From an uncultured Bacteroidales bacterium (GTDB lineage Bacteria > Bacteroidota > Bacteroidia > Bacteroidales > F082): DNA of 61,851 nucleotides. The notes below the pieces were generated by a model, which saw nothing but the letters and a program-made list of their open reading frames with translations, was not told the origin of the DNA and did no database searches. The stretch is from positions 1-61,851 of the forward strand of contig CAJOCJ010000008.1 in NCBI GenBank assembly GCA_905236635.1, read 5' to 3'. Shown one piece after another: positions 25,982-34,843 of the stretch. Numbering within the stretch: position 1 is the first letter of the stretch; every line of letters starts with the position of its first letter. A program made the translations under genes and the position numbers.

Positions 25982-26011
25982 CTCTTTTAACTTTACTCTT
26001 TTAACTTTTAA
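25982..26011. repeat. TTTTAACTT degenerate repeats
   Basis: Units of CTCTTTTAACTTTA and CTCTTTTAACTTTTAA repeat in the 47-base gap between the SlyD-like and VWA genes. The same unit appears in the right arm at 39881-39913. No partner arm is seen here. Confidence 0.65.
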
Positions 26012-27937
26012 CTAATAAACTCCGAACATCTTCCTTAGCACCCATTCTATTGTTATCAGTGCTAAGATGCTGACAAACAACCACTTAAGGTTTATTAAAT
26101 CATCATAACGTGTCTCTTGCCGAGAGATTGAGGTGATGCGTTCGTCGCTTTGCAAATCTTTCGTAAGTTGCTGAATGTCAGTGATATAATAATGCTTTCC
26201 GCCAGTCTGTGATGCCAATGAACGCATGCGCTCGATATCGGCGGTAAGGTCTTGTGCCTCAATGCCGATGGATTCCACGGTGAAGGTGCCGTTGGCGTTG
26301 TATTCCACGCCTCCGAAAGTGGTGTGGGCATGATAATTGTATATGCCTTCCGGCAACATGCCGATGTTAAGTTGATAACTGTTGTCACCTTTTGAAAACA
26401 CGTATTCGTATGAACCGATTTCGATGAACAAATCAGGTTCATTCACCAATTCACGGCTCGGGTTGCGCAATTCCGCTGTCAACGTAATGTTTTCGGTGGT
26501 GATATAACTGTCTTTATGGTTGACCGTCAACTCCTTGTCCTTTTCGGTGAGGAGATACTTCATCGTCTTGCTGAAAATCTCGTTGAATCCGTCGTTGTTT
26601 TTGTGGTGGAAATATTCGTAGAGTTTCCAGCGCCAGCAGCCTGTCCCGAAGAGATATGCATGTTTTGTCCCCTCGTTGTCATTGGCAAATGCCAAAAGTG
26701 GGAGTGGGGTTTCAAGATCCATCACGTTCATCAGGAAAAGCTCGTCGTGGTGTGTGTTGAATGTTATCTCGGAATGAGGCAGCGCCAGCGGCGGATATGA
26801 AGATATCTCATTTTTGATGTCGGAATTGATGGTGAACAAGCCGAAACCATTGTTGAAACGGCCCTTCACGTCGAGGTTGGTGTTGGCGGAACCACGGTTT
26901 ATCGTCAAAACATCCTGCGACTTATTGAAACTGTCATAGCCGCTGGCGCTGCCGATTATCGTCAATGATGGTAGAGACGTGCCATGGCGCGTCTCTACGA
27001 TTTGATGATAAATCACCAAATCGTAATCATCAATATTATCAGCGTCTTCGTCATAAACGACATCGAATTCGAAGTGGTCGTCCAATGCTGATTTTATCGC
27101 GGCGATGTCGGGATGCGGCGCGCCGGCGATGCACAGGACACGGTATTTTTTGTCGGTGACGGTGATGAATATGCGTCGGGACGTAGGGACGTGGCGCGCC
27201 GCGTCCGTACAAATTATTTCAATTTGTTTTGTCCCGGCATCGCCGGAATTGATATTGAAATCAAAGGTTTTCGAGAATTGGTTCGACGTCACCGGCACAG
27301 TCACGTTCTCCACCTCGACGCCATCCATCTTGACAACGACATTCATGTCTTCACCTTTGTAATTCAAAGCGTTGGCAGTCACACGAAGCGGAAACAGCAT
27401 ATTACCCTGCACCGTTTTGTTGTATTTCACGTCTTTAATCGTCACGCTGGGAAGCGCAATGGTGTCGCCAATTGTTATTGAATATATCGGGAATGGATAA
27501 TTCTCGATATTCAACTCGGGGTTAACTCCTTGATTGACAATGCCATCGGATAATAAGACGACCGCACCGACGTTCTTTTTGTAATATTGGCGCGCGATGG
27601 TGTTTAATGCCTCGGAAATATTGGTATACTGGTCGCCAAAACCATAATAATCAACATCATAGCGTTGTTCCAAATCAAATTTTACAGAATCGACGGCTTT
27701 CGGGCACTCGGGCATCGACTCGGAATTGTCTTGGGCGAAAACGATTATGGGCTTCTCTATCTTATTGGTTTTCTGTTTGATATACGGGTTGATGAACAGC
27801 ATCACCACGGTGGCGACGACGATGGCTCTTAATGCAAAAAGCAAAATGGTCAGTCCCTTGCCGTATTTTTTCGAAAAAAGATACAGCAGTGACGCGTAAA
27901 CCAAGCCTATTGCCAATGCAATCAGAACCAACCCCAT
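26012..27937 (-). CDS. Membrane-anchored VWA/BatA-like protein with two in-frame palindromes
   Basis: The 641-residue protein starts with two transmembrane helices (about residues 3-20 and 29-50). VFAQDNSESMP follows, which resembles the DxSxS metal site of a von Willebrand A domain, then VVLLSDGIVNQG. A further hydrophobic segment lies near the C-terminus (LINLKWLFVSILALITIEWVL), which would span the membrane again. Similar proteins in Bacteroidota are found in aerotolerance/Bat-type or unknown loci. The function is not established. Two 28-nt palindromes lie within the gene (26971-26998 and 27183-27210), both read through in frame. They add VETRHGTSL and TDAARHVPT to the protein. Its promoter is divergent with that of the GT9 gene. 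Confidence 0.75.
   Translation of the reverse strand: MGLVLIALAIGLVYASLLYLFSKKYGKGLTILLFALRAIVVATVVMLFINPYIKQKTNKIEKPIIVFAQDNSESMPECPKAVDSVKFDLEQRYDVDYYGFGDQYTNISEALNTIARQYYKKNVGAVVLLSDGIVNQGVNPELNIENYPFPIYSITIGDTIALPSVTIKDVKYNKTVQGNMLFPLRVTANALNYKGEDMNVVVKMDGVEVENVTVPVTSNQFSKTFDFNINSGDAGTKQIEIICTDAARHVPTSRRIFITVTDKKYRVLCIAGAPHPDIAAIKSALDDHFEFDVVYDEDADNIDDYDLVIYHQIVETRHGTSLPSLTIIGSASGYDSFNKSQDVLTINRGSANTNLDVKGRFNNGFGLFTINSDIKNEISSYPPLALPHSEITFNTHHDELFLMNVMDLETPLPLLAFANDNEGTKHAYLFGTGCWRWKLYEYFHHKNNDGFNEIFSKTMKYLLTEKDKELTVNHKDSYITTENITLTAELRNPSRELVNEPDLFIEIGSYEYVFSKGDNSYQLNIGMLPEGIYNYHAHTTFGGVEYNANGTFTVESIGIEAQDLTADIERMRSLASQTGGKHYYITDIQQLTKDLQSDERITSISRQETRYDDLINLKWLFVSILALITIEWVLRKMFGVY
26971..26998. 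repeat. 28-nt palindrome, copy 2, in frame inside the VWA gene
   Basis: Arms GTAGAGACG and CGTCTCTAC flank a GCCATGGC centre. On the coding (minus) strand it is read GTA GAG ACG ..., giving Val-Glu-Thr-Arg-His-Gly-Thr-Ser-Leu between YHQI and PSLTIIG. Confidence 0.92.
27183..27210. repeat. 28-nt palindrome, copy 3, in frame inside the VWA gene
   Basis: Arms GTAGGGACG and CGTCCGTAC (one mismatch) flank the GGCGCGCC centre, as in copy 1. On the coding strand it lies one base out of phase compared with copy 2, and yields Thr-Asp-Ala-Ala-Arg-His-Val-Pro-Thr after EIIC. Confidence 0.92.
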
Positions 27938-27956
27938 TTTTTAATGAAAATTTTTG

Positions 27957-27964
27957 CAAAAATA
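27957..27964 (-). promoter_or_regulatory. Promoter -7 element for the VWA gene (minus strand)
   Basis: The complement of CAAAAATA reads TATTTTTG. It ends 19 bases before the ATG at 27937. It lies 14 bases from the plus-strand -7 box of the GT9 gene, so the two promoters overlap. Confidence 0.6.
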
Positions 27965-27978
27965 CGAAAAATAATTAG

Positions 27979-27986
27979 TATTTTTG
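27979..27986 (+). promoter_or_regulatory. Promoter -7 element for the GT9-TsaC-S41 operon
   Basis: TATTTTTG lies 19 bases before the ATG at 28006. TTTG at 27953-27956 is 22 bases upstream, so the -33 spacing is loose. Confidence 0.62.
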
Positions 27987-28005
27987 TAGTTTGTAATTGA
28001 TTCTT

Positions 28006-28992
28006 ATGAAGAAATTTCTTGTCATACAAACCGCATCGATAGGCGACGTCATCCTTGCTACGGCAGTGCCCGAGAAGCTGCACGCCTATTTCCCTGACAG
28101 TCAGATAGATATGATGATTAAGAAAGGTTATGAGAGCCTTTTTGAAAATCATCCCTATATAAATAAGGTGTATTCGTGGGACAAGAAAAAACACAAATAC
28201 AAAAACCTGTTCGGGATACTTCGTCAAGTGCGTCGTCAGCGTTACGACCTGATAGTCAATATCCAACGCTATGGCGCTACTGGATTCCTTACTGTTTTTG
28301 GCAAGGCGAAAGAGACGGCAGGCTTCAACAAGAACCCGTGGAGCTGTTTCTTCACTCATAAAATCAAGCATGAAATCGGCGTTCCTGGCGTGCATGAAGT
28401 CGATAGAAACCAGAAGCTGATAGAGCATATCACCGACAATAAAGCCATGCGTCCGGCGTTATATCCCAGTGAAGAGATCTTTGAAAAGGTGAAGCATTAC
28501 AAGGCCGACCGATATATCTGCGTGGCGCCGTGTTCGCTATGGTTTACCAAGCAGTTTCCGGAAGACCTCTGGGAGCAGTTTTTGCGTCAGGTTCCCGATG
28601 ACTTGAAGGTCTATCTCCTTGGCGGAAAAGATGACATCGCCATCTGCGACCGTATCATTGCCAACGTGCCCGACAAACATATGGAGAGTCTCGCAGGCCA
28701 GCTGAACCTGTTGGAGTCGGCGGCGCTGATGCGCGATGCGGCGATGAACTACGTCAACGACTCGTCGCCAATGCACCTCGCGAGTTCGCAGAACGCACCG
28801 ACGACGGCTATCTACTGCTCGACGGTGGCCGACTTCGGCTTCGGTCCGCTTTCGGAAGACTCGGTGGTGGTGCAGGAGAACCACAACCTGAAATGCCGTC
28901 CGTGTGGACTGCATGGCTATAAGAAATGTCCGAAAGAGCATTTTAACTGCGCCTATTTTATTGATATAAAAGAACTTACAGATAGATTATGA
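28006..28992 (+). CDS. Glycosyltransferase family 9 protein (heptosyltransferase-like)
   Basis: GT9 enzymes add heptose or related sugars to the lipopolysaccharide core on the inner face of the inner membrane. Recognisable features are the N-terminal FLVIQTASIGDVILATAVPEKL motif (GDxxLxTP-like) and YVNDSSPMHLASSQNAPTTAIY near residue 245, the nucleotide-sugar site with its conserved Ser/His. A C-terminal cysteine cluster, CRPCGLHGYKKC ... NC, is common in Bacteroidota members. ATG 28006 is chosen over an upstream in-frame TTG at 27997. The stop overlaps the tsaC start by 4 bases. Confidence 0.88.
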   Translation: MKKFLVIQTASIGDVILATAVPEKLHAYFPDSQIDMMIKKGYESLFENHPYINKVYSWDKKKHKYKNLFGILRQVRRQRYDLIVNIQRYGATGFLTVFGKAKETAGFNKNPWSCFFTHKIKHEIGVPGVHEVDRNQKLIEHITDNKAMRPALYPSEEIFEKVKHYKADRYICVAPCSLWFTKQFPEDLWEQFLRQVPDDLKVYLLGGKDDIAICDRIIANVPDKHMESLAGQLNLLESAALMRDAAMNYVNDSSPMHLASSQNAPTTAIYCSTVADFGFGPLSEDSVVVQENHNLKCRPCGLHGYKKCPKEHFNCAYFIDIKELTDRL

Positions 28993-29558
28993 ATACTTTT
29001 GAACAAGAAGTCAAAATCTGTGTGAAGCTGCTCCAAGAAGGCAAGGTCTTCATTTACCCGACCGACACCATCTGGGGAATAGGCTGTGACGCCACTAACG
29101 CCAAAGCCATCGACAAGATTTTCAAGATTAAGAACCGTCCCGCAGGCAAGGGTCTGATAATTTTGGTCGATTCCGTCGAACGCCTGAAGGACTACGTCAA
29201 GAACCCATCGCCCATCGCGGCTGACCTTATCAATGCCGCTTGTAACCCGTTGAGTATCATATACAAGGAGTCGAAGGGTCTCGCCAAGAACCTGTCGGCC
29301 GACGGCAGTGTTTGCATACGTGTGACGAGCAACGAGTTCTGCAAGGAGGTGATACGCCGTCTCGGACATCCGATAACTTCGACATCGGCCAACCTCAGCG
29401 GAGAGCCGTCACCGGCTAATTTCACCGACATCTCGGAACAGATGAAGAAGTCGGCCGACTATGTGGTGAGTCTCTATCACGACGTCATCGTGAAGCCGAA
29501 GGCCTCGACAATCATTAAGATTAATGATGATAATACGTTCGATATAGTAAGATCATGA
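28989..29558 (+). CDS. tsaC: L-threonylcarbamoyladenylate synthase (Sua5/YwlC/YrdC family)
   Basis: TsaC makes threonylcarbamoyl-AMP from threonine, bicarbonate and ATP, for the t6A modification of tRNAs that read ANN codons. The 189-residue protein shows the YrdC signature: YPTDTIWGIGCDA at residues 21-33, IFKIKNRPAGKGLIILVDS at about 43-61, and the GHPITSTSANLSGEPSP motif near residue 120. The Sua5 C-terminal domain is absent, so it is the short form. It overlaps the genes on both sides by 4 bases. Confidence 0.92.
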   Translation: MNTFEQEVKICVKLLQEGKVFIYPTDTIWGIGCDATNAKAIDKIFKIKNRPAGKGLIILVDSVERLKDYVKNPSPIAADLINAACNPLSIIYKESKGLAKNLSADGSVCIRVTSNEFCKEVIRRLGHPITSTSANLSGEPSPANFTDISEQMKKSADYVVSLYHDVIVKPKASTIIKINDDNTFDIVRS

Positions 29559-31144
29559 AAAAAATACTGGTTGTTATATTATTGAGTATCAGTGCGATAG
29601 CTTTTGCGCAGAACAGGTCAAACCCTGCTGAGACCACGCAGAAGCTGGCGACGACGATGTATCTCATAGAGAATTTTTACGTCGACAGTACAGATATGCC
29701 TAAGCTAACTGAGGAAGCCATCATCGCGATGCTGAAAAGTCTTGACCCCCATAGCGCATACATCGCGCCCAAGGACGTGGAGAAGGCCAATGAGGAGCTC
29801 GTGGGCAGCTTCGAGGGCATTGGCGTGACATTCCAGATATTACGTGACACCATATTGGTTGTCTCCGCCGTGCCTGGCGGCCCGTCGGAGAAGGTCGGCA
29901 TTATGGCTGGCGACAGGATTGTGACCATCGATGGGGAAGATGCGTTCGGAAAGAAGGTCAACAATGAATACGTCACCAAGCATCTGCGCGGGAAGAAAGG
30001 TACGCACGTTACGCTGGGGATAAAGCGAGGGGAGGACCCTGAACTTATTGATTTTGAAATTGTTAGAGATAAGATTCCGTTGAACAGCATCAACACTTAT
30101 TTCATGGTCGACAAAAAAATTGGCTACATAAAGCTCGACAAATTTGCCGCGCAGTCGGTGGAGGAGTTTGAGCAAGCTCTGAAAGACTTGAAAAAGCAGG
30201 GCATGCAGTCGCTAATCTTTGATTTGAGAGGCAACAGCGGCGGGTATCTGCAGACGGCATTCGGGCTGGGCAACGAGTTCCTAGGAAGCGGTAAGACGGT
30301 AGTGTTTACTGAGGGTCTGAAGAGTCCGAAACAGGTGTTTGACACCGACCGTAACGGCAGCTTCCGTGACGGCCGTCTGGTGGTCCTTATCGACGAAGGC
30401 AGTGCCTCGGCCAGCGAGATCGTGTCGGGCGCTATCCAAGACTGGGACAGAGGCGTGCTCATCGGGCGCCGTTCCTTCGGAAAAGGCTTGGTGCAAAGGC
30501 CTTTCAACCTACCTGACGGAGGGCAGATCCGCTTGACTACGGCACGATATTACACCCCGACGGGCCGCTGCATACAGCGTTCCTACGACAAAGGCTCGGA
30601 GGACTATTTCAAAGAGATGACGAAACGTCTGGAGCATGGCGAGTATTATCATGCCGATAGCATCAAACTTGCAGATTCTCTTAAATATTTCACGCTTAAC
30701 AGTCATAGGGTGGTCTATGGTGGTGGAGGTATCATGCCCGACATCTTCATGCCTTTTGACACTACCTATTCTACCAAGCTTTTCACTGATTTGGTAAGAA
30801 AATTGGTGTTTAACGCCTATTGCATCGACTATGTCTTGAAAAATAAGGAGACAATTCTTGTGAAATACAAGGATTTTCCAACTTTTGACAAAAAATTCAA
30901 CGTTGATGACGTAATGTTGGAAGATTTTAAGAAGGCAGCCGAGCAGAAGGAGGTGAAGTGGGATGAAGAGCAGTTCGAACGCTCTAAAGACTGGATAAAA
31001 CTGAGAATCAAGGCTATAATAGCTCAGGACGTTTGGGATATTGACAAATTCTATCAGGTCGTGGCCAAAGACGACAAAATGATTCAGCAAGCCGTTAAGG
31101 TATTGAGTTCCAAGACCGAGTACAATAAGCTACTTGGGAAATAG
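29555..31144 (+). CDS. C-terminal processing peptidase, S41 family (CtpA-like)
   Basis: A signal peptide (about residues 1-19, MKKILVVILLSISAIAFAQ) leads to a periplasmic serine protease of 529 residues. A PDZ domain occupies about 90-165 (VSAVPGGPSEKVGIMAGDRIVT is its core). The catalytic part has FDLRGNSGGYLQTAFGL, LIDEGSASASEIVSGA with the Ser nucleophile, and GRRSFGKGLVQ with the Lys base. The C-terminal 130 residues form an extra helical region (many Lys/Asp), common in Bacteroidota S41 proteins. Such proteases trim or degrade proteins by their C-termini. It ends the GT9-tsaC operon. Confidence 0.92.
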   Translation: MKKILVVILLSISAIAFAQNRSNPAETTQKLATTMYLIENFYVDSTDMPKLTEEAIIAMLKSLDPHSAYIAPKDVEKANEELVGSFEGIGVTFQILRDTILVVSAVPGGPSEKVGIMAGDRIVTIDGEDAFGKKVNNEYVTKHLRGKKGTHVTLGIKRGEDPELIDFEIVRDKIPLNSINTYFMVDKKIGYIKLDKFAAQSVEEFEQALKDLKKQGMQSLIFDLRGNSGGYLQTAFGLGNEFLGSGKTVVFTEGLKSPKQVFDTDRNGSFRDGRLVVLIDEGSASASEIVSGAIQDWDRGVLIGRRSFGKGLVQRPFNLPDGGQIRLTTARYYTPTGRCIQRSYDKGSEDYFKEMTKRLEHGEYYHADSIKLADSLKYFTLNSHRVVYGGGGIMPDIFMPFDTTYSTKLFTDLVRKLVFNAYCIDYVLKNKETILVKYKDFPTFDKKFNVDDVMLEDFKKAAEQKEVKWDEEQFERSKDWIKLRIKAIIAQDVWDIDKFYQVVAKDDKMIQQAVKVLSSKTEYNKLLGK

Positions 31145-31196
31145 TACTTTTTTCGCATTTTTATAAAAAAATAGATGTACATATTTAAAAAATGTG

Positions 31197-31204
31197 TATT
31201 TTTG
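31197..31204 (+). promoter_or_regulatory. Promoter -7 element for the first C25 peptidase gene
   Basis: TATTTTTG lies 71 bases before the ATG at 31276. The -33 region has no clear TTTG. Confidence 0.6.
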
Positions 31205-31275
31205 TAGCTTGTATTGAACATACGTGTTCTTTGAAGATAATTAACATTTAATATTAACTTAGTTTAAACAAAAAA

Positions 31276-34200
31276 ATGAAGAAAAATCAACTCAAAAAGA
31301 TGGCAATGGCACTGGTAGTCATTATGTTAGGCTTCCAGGCATTAGCACAGGGCCGTATCGACCTCAATCCGATGGGTGCAAAGTCAACCAAAGCGGAAAA
31401 CGTGTCGATGAGCGGCTTCAAGGCCACATTCTCATTCAACAGCATTGAGAGTGCGGAGATTTCAACAGAGAAAGGCGCTTTCTCAATCATCAGCATGGAC
31501 AACTCAGTTTTCGGTGGCAACATCGGAGAACCTGAAGTCCCGGTAAATCGTGAAATGATCGCTGTCCCATTCGGCGCAAAACCGGTTGTGACAGTTAAAA
31601 ATTACACAGTAAACGAGTACAATCTCGCTGACTACGGCATCGAGAGACTCTTCCCACACCAGCCTTCAGTGAGCAAGAGCGAGAAGAATCCTAAGTTTTA
31701 CTATAACGAGGCCGCATATTCAGCAAAAGGTTACAACGAAGAGCTTCCACTCGCCACAGTGACAGTGGAAGGTACAATGCGTGGTATCCAGATTGGTGCT
31801 CTCCAGCTCAACGCAGTGAGATACAATGCTGCAGCAAACACAATCCGTGTCTATAACGACATTGAACTTGAAGTGACATTTGAAGATGCTGACCTCGCTC
31901 TCACAGAGAAGACTTTGGTCAACACCTACAGCCCTTACTTCAGAACAGTTTATGCAACATTGTTCAACGACAGAGCTATCAACGACATCTATGATGATCA
32001 TCCGGACCTCTGGGCAGTGCCAGTGAAGATCTTGGTCATCGCTAACAGAATGTTCGAAGATGCAATGCAGCCATGGATTCAGTGGAAGACCGAAAAGGGT
32101 TTCTACATGGATGTCAACTACACCGATAATATCGGAACAAATGCTACAGCTATCAAGAATTTCATCATCAACAAGTATAATGAAGGTCTTGCAGAAGGTC
32201 AGACCCCTACATGGGTAATCATCGTGGGTGACAGAGGCCAGGTGCCTGAATCACAAATGGGTTCTGCTACAAGTAAGGTTACCGACCTTTACTACTATGC
32301 AGTAGCTGGTGGCTCATCAGACTACTATCCGGATATGTTCCACAGCCGTTTCACATGCGAGACAGTTCAGGAACTCCAGAACGTTCTTGATAAATCTTTG
32401 ATGTATGAGCAGTACACCATGCCGGATCCAACATATCTGAGCAATGTTCTTCTCATCGCAGGTTGGGATAGCGGCTGGAACCCGAGAGTCGGTAAGCCAA
32501 CCATCCAGTATGCAATGAACTATTACTACAATGCAGAGCATGGATTTGCTAATGTTTACAATTTCTTACAGACTCCTTACAACCAGCCATACGCAAGTAT
32601 GAACACTGGTGTTCAGTTTGTGAACTACACCGCTCACGGTGGCGATACAGGTTGGTCGGATCCAGGTTTCTCTGTTAGTAACGTCAACTCATTGACAAAC
32701 AACGGAAAATACTTCCTCGCAATGGGTAACTGCTGCTTGGCAGCTAACTGGGGTTATTCAAGCAAGAGCTTGGGTGAGGCTATGATCATCGCTCAGAACA
32801 AAGGTGCTTACGCATACATCGGCTCACCTGTTGAGACATACTGGTGGGAGGATTATTATTTCGGTGTTGGCGCAACGAATACCACAAATGCCATGCCTTC
32901 ATACGAGGGTTCAACAATGGGCGTTTATGACGCAGTGTTTACAGATAACTTCAACAGCATTTCAGCTATCCCATTTATCGGCAACGTGGCAGTTTGCTAT
33001 GCACATGCAAATGGTTATCAAAATGCTATCAGCAGCGGTGCTACCAACCAGTATTACTGGGAGGCATACCATGTCCTCGGTGACGGTTCTGTCTGTCCAT
33101 ATCACACCAACCCTGTTGCAAACAGTGTGAACCACCTTCCAACACTTCCTATCGGAATGGACTTCTTCACCGTTGAGGCAGATCCGGGATCATACGTTGG
33201 TATCTCAAAGGACGGCGTTCTCTATGGCGCAGGTGAAATCGGTGCAGAAGGTGTAGCCAACATCCCGATTGAGCCTATCACATCAGGTGGTGACGTGAAG
33301 GTAGTGGTGACACATCCACAGCGTCAGCCTTACATCACGACAATCCCAGCTGCAGCTATGACAGGCGCTTATGTGGCAGTCGATGCTTACGCACCAGGCA
33401 ATGTCCCTTGCAACGAACAGCAGTCGATGTCAATCACATTCAAGAACGTTGGTGCTGCTGCAACAACAGGCACAACAAATGTGGTTTTGACATGTGCTAA
33501 CGACGACCTCACCATCATCGACGGCGAAGGTTCATTTGGTGCTCTCGAGCCAGAAGCAACAGTCACACTGACCAATGAGTTCTCATTCATCGTGGCTCCA
33601 GGTCTTCCTGACAACACAAGGATCCAGATTGACATAACAGCCACATGCGGTTCGGACTCATGGACTGGCAAGGCATCAATAGTGGTGGGTGCACCTATTA
33701 TTGAATACTCTGGTTTACAATGGGCTGGCTCATTCGTGCCAGGCGAGACATACACCATTGCCACAAGCTTCCGCAACAGAGGTCATTATATGGCTACAAA
33801 TGCAGAGGTGACAGCATCAAGCACAAGCAGCTATGTCACATTTGCCGAATCAACAGCAACACTCGGTACCATTGGTGTTGACGGCACTGCTGTCGCAATC
33901 TTCGACATGACTATCGATGCAGCATGCCCATCATCAGAAGCTCTCACCATTAACTTCAACCTAACAGCTGACAATGGCGTTACGGCAACTGGTTCAGGCA
34001 TTTTGAAGAACAGCTGCAATGTGGTGTTCGCCCTTGCCGACTCATGGGGCGACGGTTGGAACGGTGCTAAACTGACGGTAGCATACAGCGATGGTACTCC
34101 ATCAGAGCAACTTACAATATCATCAGGTAGTGCCGCGACATTTACACGTGAGATCAGTACTGGTGTCACAGTGACATTGGGTTGGATCTCAGGTAGTTAT

Positions 34201-34809
34201 GACTCTGAATGCTCATTCACGATTTCATATCAGGATGGTGACGATATTACAAGCAGTCCTAGTACTCTGAATACAAGCTATCACTATACATTCGTCGTGA
34301 ACTGCGCTGGCGAGCCTGTGACTGTTAACCCTGTCCAAAATCTTGAGGCAAGTGTCGTCGGCAACGACGTGACATTGACCTGGGCAGCACCGGCAAGCGG
34401 CACACCAACATCATACATCATCAAACGTGACGGCGTCCAGATTGACGAGGTGACAGACCTCACATACGTTGATGAAGACCTCTTTGACGGACAATATACA
34501 TATTACGTCATTGCAAAATATACTGCTGGTCAGTCATTGCCATCACAGGTGATTGTGACAGTAGGTACAGGTGTCGAAGAAAACGAGGTTGTCATCGGCG
34601 TGTATCCTAACCCGGCAGAGAATTTCCTCAACATCAGTGCAAATGTCAACAAGTATGAGTATCAGCTCATCAACAGCGTCGGTCAGGTCGTTATGAGCGG
34701 CAGCGCCAATGGCGACGAGACACTCGACGTGAGCAGCCTGAACGGCATGTACTTCTTGAGAATCGTTGCTGATGGTGACGTTATCGTAAGAAAAGTTACT
34801 GTTAAGTAA
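31276..34809 (+). CDS. Secreted C25 (gingipain-like) cysteine peptidase with Por C-terminal domain, paralogue 1
   Basis: The 1177-residue protein has a signal peptide (about 1-25) and a propeptide region (about 26-240; the EPEVPVNREMIAVPFGAKP motif is typical of C25 propeptides). The peptidase domain (about 245-625) has the likely catalytic His454 in YTAHGGDTGWS and Cys486/Cys487 in MGNCCLAANW. The C-terminal half contains Ig-like modules, a DSWGDGWNGAKLTVAY module, a fibronectin-III-like module (NPVQNLEASVVGNDVTLTW) and a type IX secretion sorting domain starting VIGVYPNPAENFLNI. It is therefore expected to be exported by type IX secretion and attached to the surface. Its C-terminal half is closely similar to that of the next gene, while the catalytic domains differ. 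The stop codon lies in a 20-base tandem duplication. Confidence 0.93.
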   Translation: MKKNQLKKMAMALVVIMLGFQALAQGRIDLNPMGAKSTKAENVSMSGFKATFSFNSIESAEISTEKGAFSIISMDNSVFGGNIGEPEVPVNREMIAVPFGAKPVVTVKNYTVNEYNLADYGIERLFPHQPSVSKSEKNPKFYYNEAAYSAKGYNEELPLATVTVEGTMRGIQIGALQLNAVRYNAAANTIRVYNDIELEVTFEDADLALTEKTLVNTYSPYFRTVYATLFNDRAINDIYDDHPDLWAVPVKILVIANRMFEDAMQPWIQWKTEKGFYMDVNYTDNIGTNATAIKNFIINKYNEGLAEGQTPTWVIIVGDRGQVPESQMGSATSKVTDLYYYAVAGGSSDYYPDMFHSRFTCETVQELQNVLDKSLMYEQYTMPDPTYLSNVLLIAGWDSGWNPRVGKPTIQYAMNYYYNAEHGFANVYNFLQTPYNQPYASMNTGVQFVNYTAHGGDTGWSDPGFSVSNVNSLTNNGKYFLAMGNCCLAANWGYSSKSLGEAMIIAQNKGAYAYIGSPVETYWWEDYYFGVGATNTTNAMPSYEGSTMGVYDAVFTDNFNSISAIPFIGNVAVCYAHANGYQNAISSGATNQYYWEAYHVLGDGSVCPYHTNPVANSVNHLPTLPIGMDFFTVEADPGSYVGISKDGVLYGAGEIGAEGVANIPIEPITSGGDVKVVVTHPQRQPYITTIPAAAMTGAYVAVDAYAPGNVPCNEQQSMSITFKNVGAAATTGTTNVVLTCANDDLTIIDGEGSFGALEPEATVTLTNEFSFIVAPGLPDNTRIQIDITATCGSDSWTGKASIVVGAPIIEYSGLQWAGSFVPGETYTIATSFRNRGHYMATNAEVTASSTSSYVTFAESTATLGTIGVDGTAVAIFDMTIDAACPSSEALTINFNLTADNGVTATGSGILKNSCNVVFALADSWGDGWNGAKLTVAYSDGTPSEQLTISSGSAATFTREISTGVTVTLGWISGSYDSECSFTISYQDGDDITSSPSTLNTSYHYTFVVNCAGEPVTVNPVQNLEASVVGNDVTLTWAAPASGTPTSYIIKRDGVQIDEVTDLTYVDEDLFDGQYTYYVIAKYTAGQSLPSQVIVTVGTGVEENEVVIGVYPNPAENFLNISANVNKYEYQLINSVGQVVMSGSANGDETLDVSSLNGMYFLRIVADGDVIVRKVTVK

Positions 34810-34831
34810 ATAAAGTTACTGTTAAGTAAAT
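34792..34831 (+). repeat. Exact 20-base tandem duplication across a stop codon
   Basis: AAAGTTACTGTTAAGTAAAT occurs twice back to back (34792-34811 and 34812-34831). The first copy encodes the last residues KVTVK and the TAA stop of the peptidase. The second lies in the intergenic gap. The copies are identical, so the event looks recent. Confidence 0.93.
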
Positions 34832-34843
34832 AATAAACGAAAA

